Shown in pieces: positions 1 to 5,377 of a stretch of DNA of 5,377 nucleotides. How positions within the stretch are numbered: position 1 is the first letter of the stretch; each line of letters starts with the position of its first letter. The stretch is from contig JAGLRY010000429.1 of the NCBI GenBank assembly GCA_023135995.1, forward strand, positions 1 through 5,377, in the 5' to 3' direction. The position numbers were made by a program, and so were the translations under genes. This stretch comes from Candidatus Aminicenantota bacterium. Its GTDB lineage: Bacteria; Acidobacteriota; Aminicenantia; Aminicenantales; Aminicenantaceae. The notes beneath the pieces were generated by a model, which was not told where the DNA came from, did no database searches, and was given only the letters and a program-made list of their open reading frames with translations.

Positions 1-98
1 CTTCATGAAAAAAGTCTCACAGGTAATATATATTTGACACCTTAGCCTTTTATTAATTATCCTATGTCTATTCAAAAAAGAGACGTAGCTTCATGAAA
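1..98. repeat. Two copies of a 10-base repeat with palindromic core TTCATGAA
   Basis: The ten bases CTTCATGAAA occur at 1-10 and again at 89-98. Each contains the perfect 8-base palindrome TTCATGAA (2-9 and 91-98). The second copy overlaps the kinase start codon, and the two copies bracket the promoter candidate. This could be a paired operator for an autorepressor, or chance in a short AT-rich leader. Confidence 0.25.
34..63 (+). promoter_or_regulatory. Candidate sigma-70-type promoter for the kinase gene
   Basis: A perfect TTGACA (34-39) is followed after 18 bases by TATCCT (58-63), which matches four of six -10 consensus positions. Transcription would start near 70 and give a leader of about 22 bases before the ATG at 93. 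Only a weak purine-rich AGAGA (79-83) sits nine bases before the start codon, so the ribosome binding site is poor. The assignment rests on hexamers alone, and the phylum may use slightly different promoters. Confidence 0.5.
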
Positions 99-3000
99 TG
101 TCCTCAATGTCAACACGAAAACCCTGATGCTAGCCGTTTCTGTGGAAATTGTGCAACGCCTCTTCCTGTCCCCTCTGAAGCTTATCTTTCAAGGACAAAG
201 ACTCTCCTGACTCCTTTTCAAGAGTTAAGTCGGGGAAGTGTTTTTGCTGGGAGGTATGAGATCTTGGAAGAGCTTGGGGAAGGTGGAATGGGCAAAGTCT
301 ATCGGGTTATCGATAAGAAAATAAATGAAGAAGTGTCCCTAAAACTTATACGACCTGAAATCGCCTCTGACAAGAATACAATCGAGAGATTCGGAAACGA
401 GTTGAAATTGGCCCGTAAAATTGCTCACAGAAATGTGTGCAAAATGTATCACTTCAGTGAAGAGGCAGGAACTCATTACATCATCATGGAGTATGTGCGT
501 GGGGAAGATTTGAAGGGCATGATCAGAATGATGGGACAGATGAGCCCTAGCCAGGTCGTATCCATCGCCAAACAAGTGTGCAAGGGGCTGACCGAGGCTC
601 ACAATCTAGGTGTTATACACAGGGATTTAAAGCCTCAGAATATCATGATAGACCGCGGCGGAAATGCAAGAATTATGGATTTCGGCCTTGCTCGTTCACT
701 CAGAGCAAAGGGAATAACCGGCGCTGGAGTCATGCTCGGAACGCCTGAGTACATATCTCCCGAGCAAGCAGAAACCAAGGACGTTGACCATCGCACGGAT
801 ATCTATTCATTGGGAGTCATCCTCTATGAAATGGTAACAGGCAGACTTCCGTTTGAAGGAGAAACGGCTATAAGTATTGCCATGAAACATAAAAGCGAGG
901 TTCCCCGGGATCCAACAAATTATAATCCGCAGATACCCCAGGATCTGAGCAATGTGATACTCAAATGTATGGAGAAGGATCCAGAGAATAGATACCAGAG
1001 TGTGCGTGAAATCCAGGACGAATTAGAAAAAATTGAGCAAGATTTTCCGACTTCAGAGCGAGTGGTTCCTAGAAAGACACCCATCACCTCCAAAGAGGTA
1101 ACCGTTCGTTTTAGTTTGAGAAAACTCTTCATCCCCGTTTTGGTATTTGTCGCTGTCATAATCGTCGGTGTGATCATCTGGCAACTTCTCCCCAAAGAGG
1201 AGGTCATCCCCTTCCCATCAGATAAGCCCTCTCTGGCCGTCATGTATTTTAAGAATAATACAGGAGATGTAAGTTTAGATCACTGGAGAAGCGCTCTTTC
1301 TGATCTGTTGATAACAGACCTCTCACAATCACGATACATCAGGATTCTGAGCGGTGAGAGACTTTTCTATATCCTTCGTCAGTTGGATCAACAGGAAGCA
1401 ACAACATTTTCCTCTGATATCTTAAAAGAAGTGGCCACTAAAGGAAGGGTGGAAAATATACTGGTAGGTAGCTTCACAAGGGCTGCGGATAAATTCAGGA
1501 TCAACATCACACTTCAGGATGCGAATAGTGGAGAACTTTTGAGTTCAGAGAGTGTAGAAGGTGTTGGAGAAGAAAGCTTTTATGCTATGGTGGATGAATT
1601 AACCAGGAAGATTAAGACGAATTTTGAGTTTTCAAAGCAAGAGGTCGTAGATGATATCGATAGAGAAGTAATAACCATAACAACCAGCTCTCCCGAAGCC
1701 TATAAGTATTACAGCGAAGGAAGAAAATTTCATCTTGAGGCGGAATATTTCAAAAGCCTCTCATCTATGCAGAAAGCTCTGAAAATTGATCCTGAATTTG
1801 CAATGGCATACAGATCTGCTGCGATGTCTTTCAGCAATATGGGAACGATGGCAGCAAAGAGAAAGAACATGGAGAAGGCTTTTGAACTGCGTTATCGAGT
1901 ATCGGAAAGAGAGCGGTACATCATAGAGGGCGACTATTACAGAACTTCATGGAGAACTGATGATAGGGCTATGGAAGCCTACTTAAAGTTGTTGGAGCTT
2001 TATCCTGAAGATTCTATAGGCAATACCAATCTTGGCATACTCTACGCAGATATGGAGGAATGGGACAAAGCTATAAAGCTCTATGAAGTGATTATGCAAA
2101 ACAGCCCTGAGAGCCAGTTCGCCTTTTGGAACGTTTCTGAAGTTTATGCAGCAATGGGATTGTATGATAAAGCGAGGAAGGCTCTAGAGGAATATATCAA
2201 TAATAATCCTGATCATTCCAGATTTCATATTAAGATGGCCACATTCTTTCTCTATCAAGGAGAATTTGATCGAGCCCTTGCTGAATTAGACAAGGCTCTT
2301 TCATTTGACCCGGCGGATCCAGAATTGCAAGGAGAAGTTTTAGTTCTAAAGGGGAATACCTATTTATTAAAAGGAAATCTTTTCAGCGCCGAAGAAGAAT
2401 ACCTCAAGTTGAAGGGAGGAGGTGGAGATACAAAAAGAAGAATGAATTTAGCGATGTTGTATCTATTGCAGGGAAAATTTGAAAAAACTGAAGACCTATT
2501 CCAGAAGAAGCCAGTACTTACAGAACCCCTTGGTTATCTATACCTAAGAAACAGAAAACCTAGAGAGGCGATCAAAACATTCGATGAAGTATGGAACACT
2601 GCAGTGAGAATAGATGACAGATTCTCACAAATTCGTGTCTTGCATGCCAAAGGATTGGCGCTTCTTCAGATGGGAGCAGTGGATGAAGCTTTGAACAGTG
2701 CATCTGAGCTTAAGGAACTGATCCAAGAATGGGTGAACAAAAAAGATATAAGGCTCTATTTTCATTTAATGGGTATGATCGACTTTGAAAATGGAGAATT
2801 CTCTAAAGCCATAAATTCCCTGGAAATGGCCTGGGATTTATTGTACGCCCCGAATGATCAGCGGCCTGAATACCACGCCATTTTTCTCTACTCATTAGCT
2901 CAAGCTTATAAAAGTGCTGGAGATTTAGATAAGGCCGAAGAAGAATTCCACAAGATAATTTCTCTCGTCAAGGGTAGGTTGAGTAATGGTGATCTTTACG

Positions 3001-3167
3001 TAAAGAGTTTTTATATGTTGGGTAAGATTTACGAACAAAAAGGCTTGAATGCTAAAGCCATAGAACACTACGAGAGATTCCTAGACCTGTGGAAGGATGC
3101 TGACTCGGGGATAGCTGAGGTCGAAGATGCGAGGGAGAGGCTGGCGGGATTGAGAGAGTATCCTTAA
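93..3167 (+). CDS. Transmembrane Ser/Thr protein kinase with zinc ribbon, TolB-like and TPR domains
   Basis: This 1024-residue protein is a Hanks-type (PknB-like) kinase. A zinc ribbon opens it (C3, C6, C17, C20), which also fixes the start. The kinase domain spans about 54-315. It has the glycine loop G62-E-G-G-M-G67, ATP lysine K84, alpha-C glutamate E103, H176-R-D178 with D178 as catalytic base, D196-F-G, S222-P-E in place of APE, and R300 near the end. All catalytic residues are present, so it should be active. One membrane helix lies at about 345-366. The basic RFSLRK just before it predicts a cytoplasmic kinase and an extracytoplasmic C-terminus. Residues about 379-515 resemble the TolB N-terminal / FlgO-like domain (P-S-L-A-V-M-Y-F, then I-L-V-G-S-F). 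About ten to twelve TPR units fill 535-1010. The substrate and signal are unknown. The gene stands alone on its strand and converges on a SnoaL-like gene. Confidence 0.95.
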   Translation: MKCPQCQHENPDASRFCGNCATPLPVPSEAYLSRTKTLLTPFQELSRGSVFAGRYEILEELGEGGMGKVYRVIDKKINEEVSLKLIRPEIASDKNTIERFGNELKLARKIAHRNVCKMYHFSEEAGTHYIIMEYVRGEDLKGMIRMMGQMSPSQVVSIAKQVCKGLTEAHNLGVIHRDLKPQNIMIDRGGNARIMDFGLARSLRAKGITGAGVMLGTPEYISPEQAETKDVDHRTDIYSLGVILYEMVTGRLPFEGETAISIAMKHKSEVPRDPTNYNPQIPQDLSNVILKCMEKDPENRYQSVREIQDELEKIEQDFPTSERVVPRKTPITSKEVTVRFSLRKLFIPVLVFVAVIIVGVIIWQLLPKEEVIPFPSDKPSLAVMYFKNNTGDVSLDHWRSALSDLLITDLSQSRYIRILSGERLFYILRQLDQQEATTFSSDILKEVATKGRVENILVGSFTRAADKFRINITLQDANSGELLSSESVEGVGEESFYAMVDELTRKIKTNFEFSKQEVVDDIDREVITITTSSPEAYKYYSEGRKFHLEAEYFKSLSSMQKALKIDPEFAMAYRSAAMSFSNMGTMAAKRKNMEKAFELRYRVSERERYIIEGDYYRTSWRTDDRAMEAYLKLLELYPEDSIGNTNLGILYADMEEWDKAIKLYEVIMQNSPESQFAFWNVSEVYAAMGLYDKARKALEEYINNNPDHSRFHIKMATFFLYQGEFDRALAELDKALSFDPADPELQGEVLVLKGNTYLLKGNLFSAEEEYLKLKGGGGDTKRRMNLAMLYLLQGKFEKTEDLFQKKPVLTEPLGYLYLRNRKPREAIKTFDEVWNTAVRIDDRFSQIRVLHAKGLALLQMGAVDEALNSASELKELIQEWVNKKDIRLYFHLMGMIDFENGEFSKAINSLEMAWDLLYAPNDQRPEYHAIFLYSLAQAYKSAGDLDKAEEEFHKIISLVKGRLSNGDLYVKSFYMLGKIYEQKGLNAKAIEHYERFLDLWKDADSGIAEVEDARERLAGLREYP

Positions 3168-3203
3168 ATCCCGTTTCAACGATTTTCTTAAAGGGGGGAT
3201 TTA
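3165..3203. terminator. Inverted repeat joining the two convergent stop codons
   Basis: TAAATCCC (3165-3172) pairs perfectly with GGGATTTA (3196-3203), giving an 8-bp stem and a 23-base loop. The left arm begins with the kinase TAA stop, and the right arm ends with the complement of the SnoaL-like TAA stop. On the plus strand TTT follows, then CT. The arrangement fits a shared terminator between converging genes, but the loop is long and no strong T-run follows, so intrinsic termination is uncertain. Confidence 0.35.
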
Positions 3204-3213
3204 TTTCTCCCCC
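3194..3213. terminator. GC-rich hairpin at the convergent 3' ends
   Basis: GGGGGA (3194-3199) pairs with TCCCCC (3208-3213) around an 8-base loop. On the minus strand the stem is followed by CTTTAAG, only a short T tract. It shares bases 3196-3199 with the 8-bp inverted repeat at 3165-3203, so the two stems cannot form together. It overlaps the last codons and stop of the SnoaL-like gene, so it would act mainly on RNA entering from the sulfatase side, or on kinase transcripts. Confidence 0.4.
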
Positions 3214-3518
3214 TCCTTCGGCTTAAGCTCCATGCCGAGCTGCTGCATCAAGGTAAGAATATCCCCAACACCCCAGGCTTCAACTATTTTCCCCTCTGAA
3301 AACCTTGCTTCAAGCATAGCAGTGTAATTAATTTTGTTGCCTGTGGAGGGAACACCCATATATTCGCCTTCATGAGTTCCTGTCAAAGTAACTCGTGCTG
3401 TAACCTTGCCTGCCTCAGCCACCATGCTGTCAATCTCATGCTTAAAATCAGGAAATGCCACTAAGAAGGGACGATTGCCATACATAAAAGTTGGCTTCCT
3501 CCCTCTTGCATTGTACAT
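3201..3518 (-). CDS. SnoaL-like / ester-cyclase-type NTF2-fold protein, short at its N-terminus
   Basis: This 105-residue product matches the C-terminal two thirds of the SnoaL-like (ester cyclase) branch of the NTF2 superfamily. Marks are F22-P-D-F, T46-G-T-H-E-G-E-Y-M-G-V-P, and the family ending G76-K-I-V-E-A-W-G followed by Q92-Q-L-G. Members are usually about 130-145 residues, and the first 30-40, which form the opening helices, are absent here. I chose the ATG at 3518 because GAGGG precedes it by five bases. A TTG at 3530 in the same frame has no ribosome binding site, and an in-frame stop lies just upstream of it. SnoaL-like proteins include cyclases and isomerases, but many have no known reaction, so I claim no substrate. 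It may be a truncated but expressed protein or an early pseudogene. A promoter candidate lies directly upstream. Confidence 0.75.
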   Translation of the reverse strand: MYNARGRKPTFMYGNRPFLVAFPDFKHEIDSMVAEAGKVTARVTLTGTHEGEYMGVPSTGNKINYTAMLEARFSEGKIVEAWGVGDILTLMQQLGMELKPKEGEK

Positions 3519-3531
3519 AATGTCCCTCAAC

Positions 3532-3571
3532 GGTGATTCTTTGACTTATATCACAAAGAAAAGGGTGATTC
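3532..3571. repeat. Direct and inverted repeats over the SnoaL-like promoter
   Basis: GGTGATTC occurs at 3532-3539 and at 3564-3571, 32 bases apart, about three helical turns. Between and overlapping them, TTCTTTG (3537-3543) and CAAAGAA (3554-3560) form a perfect 7-bp inverted repeat with a 10-base spacer that covers the -10 element. The layout would suit a repressor operator. The repeats are short, so chance is not excluded. Confidence 0.3.
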
Positions 3572-3573
3572 AA
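3545..3573 (-). promoter_or_regulatory. Candidate extended -10 promoter for the SnoaL-like gene
   Basis: Read on the minus strand, TTGAAT (3573-3568) is separated by exactly 17 bases from TATAAG (3550-3545). A TGA directly before the -10 gives the extended -10 pattern TGn. Transcription would start near 3538, eight bases before the TTG codon and about twenty before the preferred ATG at 3518. The good spacing suggests the shortened gene can be transcribed by itself rather than as part of a WD40 operon. Confidence 0.5.
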
Positions 3574-3590
3574 CTGAGGGGCAACAGGAG

Positions 3591-3628
3591 TTCCGGAGGA
3601 GGGAGTCGAACCCATTTTGCCCCCGGAA
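3591..3628 (-). other. tRNA-like hairpin (acceptor arm plus T arm without D and anticodon arms)
   Basis: On the minus strand, TTCCGGGGG (3628-3620) pairs with CCTCCGGAA (3599-3591) over nine positions, with one G-U pair that would be an A-C mismatch on the plus strand, so the minus strand is the likely RNA strand. Inside lies GGGTTCGACTCCC (3613-3601), a T-arm-like GGG/CCC stem closing the 7-base loop TTCGACT, which carries the tRNA T-loop signature. Only six bases replace the rest of a tRNA. The outer two pairs of the T stem are mismatched. It may be a tRNA 3'-end relic, an old attachment site, or a fortuitous hairpin. No complete tRNA can be folded here. Confidence 0.4.
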
Positions 3629-3798
3629 ATCGCTTCTAAGGTCTTTTATGGCATGAAAAAATGGCTTAATGTTTTTATAAAGAATAGCTTAGTGTGGCCC
3701 GACCCCGATATTCTTTGCCAATTTTTGTGCATTTTCGACCCAGTACTTCAGTTTTTGTTCCCATTGTTCACGATGTTTAATAATCCAAATTTTCCGGA

Positions 3799-3818
3799 CC
3801 CCATTTATAACTATGGGG
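3799..3818 (-). terminator. Weak hairpin downstream of the WD40 gene
   Basis: CCCCAT (3799-3804) and ATGGGG (3813-3818) form a 6-bp stem with an 8-base loop, 27 bases past the WD40 stop. On the minus strand the stem is followed by TCCGGAAAATTT rather than a T-run, so it may be a weak terminator or an RNA-stabilising end. Confidence 0.3.
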
Positions 3819-3845
3819 GGCGTAAAAGGTGTTATTAGATTTATC

Positions 3846-4469
3846 TTATTCCTTAATCCTCCACAACTTGGCTGTGTTGTCCATGCTGGTAGTAACCAGG
3901 CAGGTGCCTTCGGGATTGAAAGCAATACAGGTCAAGCCCTTTGTATGGGCGGCGATCGTCTGCAGTTTTTTGCCGGTTTCAGTATTCCACATCGTAAATT
4001 CATCGGCGCTCCCTGTGGCCAGGAACCGTCCGTCAGGACTGAAGGCAAGCTTCGAAACCCAGTACTTGTGCCCTTCGAAGGTGCGGACAAGTTTTCCGGA
4101 AGGAACCTTCCATACTCTTACTTTCCCATAGTCGCCGGTTGCAAGAAATTGACTGTCTGGACTGAAGGCCACGCAACCGGGCCATTCGTTAAATTCCTTT
4201 AGCAATGCAAGCGACTTTCCAGAGGAGACACTCCAGATGTTTGCATGGAAATCCCTATTCGCCAATGTCAGGTACTTTCCATCCGGGCTGAAAACCGCGG
4301 AGACTATTCCCTGTTTGTGCCCCTCAAGCATAGCGTATTCCACCACGCCTTTGCTCCAATCAGGGCCGGTCTGTTCAGCAGCACGTAATTCCACCTGCAA
4401 CAAGAAGCATACAAGCAGTATAAACAAGCACAGAATTTTCGCCTCTTTTTTTATCTTGCTTAATGACAT
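3846..4469 (-). CDS. Secreted four-repeat WD40 protein
   Basis: The 207-residue product starts with a typical signal peptide: basic K5-I-K-K, a hydrophobic core at about 12-26, and a likely cut near R29-A-A31. There is no lipobox, so it should be a soluble periplasmic or exported protein. Four WD40 repeats follow at nearly constant spacing, ending at W79, W120, W161 and W203. They carry G50-H51, G133-H134 and A174-H175 at repeat starts and F-S-P-D-G/S or F-N-P-E-G turns (60-64, 102-106, 143-147, 184-188). WD40 proteins are binding scaffolds with no chemistry of their own. A closed propeller usually needs seven or eight blades, so four implies a shortened gene, a dimer, or an unusual fold. The start ATG has a strong GGGAG ribosome site seven bases upstream. 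The stop follows directly after repeat four, a natural end point. The binding partner is unknown. Confidence 0.9.
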   Translation of the reverse strand: MSLSKIKKEAKILCLFILLVCFLLQVELRAAEQTGPDWSKGVVEYAMLEGHKQGIVSAVFSPDGKYLTLANRDFHANIWSVSSGKSLALLKEFNEWPGCVAFSPDSQFLATGDYGKVRVWKVPSGKLVRTFEGHKYWVSKLAFSPDGRFLATGSADEFTMWNTETGKKLQTIAAHTKGLTCIAFNPEGTCLVTTSMDNTAKLWRIKE

Positions 4470-4481
4470 GTTCCTTCTCCC
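4470..4481 (-). promoter_or_regulatory. Ribosome binding site of the WD40 gene
   Basis: On the minus strand GGGAG (4481-4477) precedes the ATG at 4469 by seven bases, with a further AAGGA (4476-4472) in between. This is the strongest Shine-Dalgarno match in the window. It fixes the WD40 start in front of the signal peptide. Confidence 0.7.
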
Positions 4482-4484
4482 ATA

Positions 4485-4533
4485 TTGTTATTAATTCAGC
4501 CTGCACATTGTCAAATAGTGTCGAGTCATTATA
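4485..4533 (-). promoter_or_regulatory. Promoter candidates upstream of the WD40 gene
   Basis: On the minus strand a perfect TATAAT lies at 4533-4528 but has only a weak T-rich -35 region upstream. It would give a leader of about 50 bases. A perfect TTGACA at 4514-4509 has only poor -10 matches (TAACAA at 4490-4485, 18-base spacer) and would start transcription inside the ribosome binding site. I therefore prefer the TATAAT. Either way the WD40 gene seems able to be transcribed separately from the sulfatase. Confidence 0.35.
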
Positions 4534-4577
4534 TAAAAGTATCACATCCAAAACGCCAGGGTCAAAGGCTTGTACTC

Positions 4578-4622
4578 CTCCCTCGCATCCTCAACATCAG
4601 CTATCCCAGGGTCAGCATCCTT
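4578..4622 (-). pseudogene. Relic of a second TPR-tailed gene (kinase C-terminus-like)
   Basis: Translated on the minus strand, this gives K-D-A-D-P-G-I-A-D-V-E-D-A-R-E. The kinase in this window has K-D-A-D-S-G-I-A-E-V-E-D-A-R-E at residues 1001-1015 (3093-3137). The DNA agrees at 40 of 45 positions, and three of the five differences are at third codon positions, as expected if both copies were once selected as protein. The codon just before it is TAG where the kinase has TGG for Trp1000, and no start codon or longer TPR frame remains. It lies 14 bases after the sulfatase stop codon and out of its frame. It could be the remnant of a lost kinase gene, or of a TPR tail once carried by the sulfatase or another TPR protein. 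Confidence 0.7.
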
Positions 4623-4636
4623 CTAGAGCCTCAACC

Positions 4637-5377
4637 TCACTTGATATAGCCCAGCGAACGAAGGGTTTCTAACTGCTCGGGTGTCAAAGATTCCTCATTG
4701 GATCGGGAAAAGAGCTTTGCCAATTCCTGGTGTTCGCGCCACTTCTTCTTCAGAAAATTTATATACTTTTCCGAAATATCCGGGTGCTTTTTTCTGACGT
4801 TGCCGCCATAATGAGGATCTATCCAGCGGTCTACAAGATAAAAGCGCGGAGACTCGTCCCCTTCAGATGTTTTCCCAGACTCAATGTTTAATTTTATCTC
4901 CAAACCTGCTATCCATCTCTCATCGATCGCCTGAATCCAGCCACTGAGGACGCCGGTGTGGGAGTCAATGTAGAACTCATCCAGAATAACGGGCCTTGGC
5001 TCCCATCTGCCTTCTCCCAATAATAATGGGACAAGCGATTGTCCCTGGACTGTTTCTGCCGGAGGTAGTCCGGCCAGCTCTAGTATTGTAGGCAGTAGGT
5101 CTATCATCGAGACCGGTTGGCTAAAGCGCAGGCCAGATGCTATTCTTCCAGGCCAAATAACTATTAAAGGGATACGATATTGAAATGAATACGCGGAAGC
5201 TCCCCAGTTTTTAGGCTTCGGGTCTAACAAATTAAAGCCGTGAGATTCGCCATGATCCGCAGCTACGATGAACAATGTGTGCTCCCACTCACCTGAATCT
5301 TTCAGTCGTTTTACCAGTCGTCCTATCTGGTAATCGTTATGGGCCATTGTTTCGTCATAAAGACCGCGGACAACGTT
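4637..5377 (-). CDS. Sulfatase / alkaline-phosphatase superfamily hydrolase, C-terminal part (runs off the right edge)
   Basis: The visible 246 residues are the second half of a type I sulfatase, and the frame stays open to the window edge. An internal ATG at 5347 is therefore not the start. Counting from the edge, D41-H-G43 in A-A-D-H-G-E-S-H-G is the metal and substrate-site motif of the family. It is followed by Y-R-I-P-L-I-V-I-W-P-G and by D-L-L-P-T-I-L-E-L-A-G-L, both classic sulfatase signatures. The tail T-P-E-Q-L-E-T-L-R-S-L-G-Y-I-K resembles the end of many Acidobacteriota-type sulfatases. The formylglycine motif (C/S-X-P-X-R) and the signal peptide would lie outside the window, so activity and location cannot be verified. 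Such enzymes remove sulfate esters, often from polysaccharides, but phosphonate or phosphodiester hydrolases share the fold. The substrate is unknown. A decayed TPR-gene tail follows the stop codon. Confidence 0.9.
   Translation of the reverse strand, partial: NVVRGLYDETMAHNDYQIGRLVKRLKDSGEWEHTLFIVAADHGESHGFNLLDPKPKNWGASAYSFQYRIPLIVIWPGRIASGLRFSQPVSMIDLLPTILELAGLPPAETVQGQSLVPLLLGEGRWEPRPVILDEFYIDSHTGVLSGWIQAIDERWIAGLEIKLNIESGKTSEGDESPRFYLVDRWIDPHYGGNVRKKHPDISEKYINFLKKKWREHQELAKLFSRSNEESLTPEQLETLRSLGYIK

Larger units (their letters stand above)
3519..3845. other. Non-coding gap between the WD40 and SnoaL-like genes
   Basis: No convincing gene occupies this stretch of about 330 bases. From the WD40 end it holds a small hairpin after the WD40 stop (3799-3818) and a minus-strand open frame with a lysine- and glutamine-rich, helix-like end (about 3689-3800). 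It then holds an A+T-rich patch (3640-3690), a tRNA-like hairpin (3591-3628), and a promoter with short repeats for the SnoaL-like gene (3532-3573). I looked in all minus-strand frames for the missing start of the SnoaL fold and did not recognise it. Confidence 0.6.

Noticed and set aside
339..602. Minus-strand open frame inside the kinase domain region
   Set aside because: It lies opposite the conserved kinase motifs, has no ribosome site and no recognisable domain. It is a shadow of the real gene.
920..1243. Minus-strand open frame opposite the end of the kinase domain and the membrane helix
   Set aside because: Same reason: full overlap with a well-supported gene and no protein family features.
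3406..3639. Plus-strand open frame ending in G-G-S-R-T-H
   Set aside because: It is antisense to the SnoaL-like gene, and its G-S-R-T end is simply the T-arm-like sequence read backwards, a known source of false proteins.
3591..3690. A complete tRNA gene on the minus strand
   Set aside because: No acceptor 5' strand at normal tRNA distance, no D arm and no anticodon arm could be found. Only the minihelix is supported.
3813..4202. Plus-strand open frames opposite the WD40 gene (also 3829-4131 and 4237-4494)
   Set aside because: They are antisense to four regular WD40 repeats and have no supporting features of their own.
4404..4436. Lipoprotein signal in the WD40 protein (cysteines at residues 14 and 21)
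   Set aside because: The residues before either cysteine do not fit a lipobox, and a normal signal peptidase site near residue 31 fits better.
4383..4568. Minus-strand frame without a start that runs from the gap into the WD40 signal-peptide region in another frame
   Set aside because: It reads smoothly but has no start or family resemblance, and it overlaps the well-supported WD40 start.
4463..4672. Plus-strand open frame across the sulfatase-WD40 gap
   Set aside because: It is antisense to the TPR-gene relic and the sulfatase end, with no ribosome site or domain.
1..5377. CRISPR array, insertion sequence, integrase or defence system
   Set aside because: I saw no regularly spaced repeats, terminal inverted repeats, transposase or integrase motifs, or known defence domains.

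Overview
The window looks like a chromosomal piece of an uncultured, moderately AT-rich Gram-negative-type bacterium. The best guess is the Acidobacteriota / Candidatus Aminicenantes neighbourhood. Two things point there: a transmembrane Ser/Thr kinase built as zinc ribbon + kinase + TolB-like domain + long TPR tail, and a sulfatase ending in an L-R-S-L-G-Y-I tail. Both are common in those genomes. This assignment is inference from architecture, not from a marker gene.

Layout: a short leader (1-92) with a good -35/-10 candidate precedes one large plus-strand gene (93-3167), the 1024-residue kinase. It converges on a minus-strand series. Reading the minus strand from the right edge, this holds the 3' part of a sulfatase gene that runs off the window (4637-5377), a 167-base gap with a decayed gene tail (4578-4622), a secreted four-blade WD40 protein (3846-4469), a gap of about 330 bases (3519-3845), and a short SnoaL/NTF2-like gene (3201-3518). 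The kinase and SnoaL-like stop codons are only 33 bases apart and lie inside an inverted repeat that may end transcription from both sides.

The genes do not form an obvious pathway. The kinase is predicted to phosphorylate cytoplasmic targets and to carry TolB-like and TPR modules outside the inner membrane. The WD40 protein has a signal peptide, and the sulfatase is probably extracytoplasmic. The region may therefore be a loose collection of envelope or periplasm genes. The minus-strand genes do not look like a tight operon, because gaps and separate promoter candidates divide them.

The gaps hold the most interesting material. First, the sulfatase-WD40 gap carries a 45-base stretch matching the last part of the kinase gene at 40 of 45 positions, mostly with third-position differences. 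It looks like the relic of a second TPR-tailed gene. Second, the WD40-SnoaL gap carries a minus-strand element that folds like the acceptor and T arms of a tRNA without D and anticodon arms. Third, the SnoaL-like gene lacks the start of its fold yet has a plausible promoter and ribosome binding site. These signs suggest past rearrangement between the kinase and the sulfatase. I found no complete tRNA, rRNA, CRISPR array, transposase, integrase or recognisable defence system, and no clear new multi-gene system.
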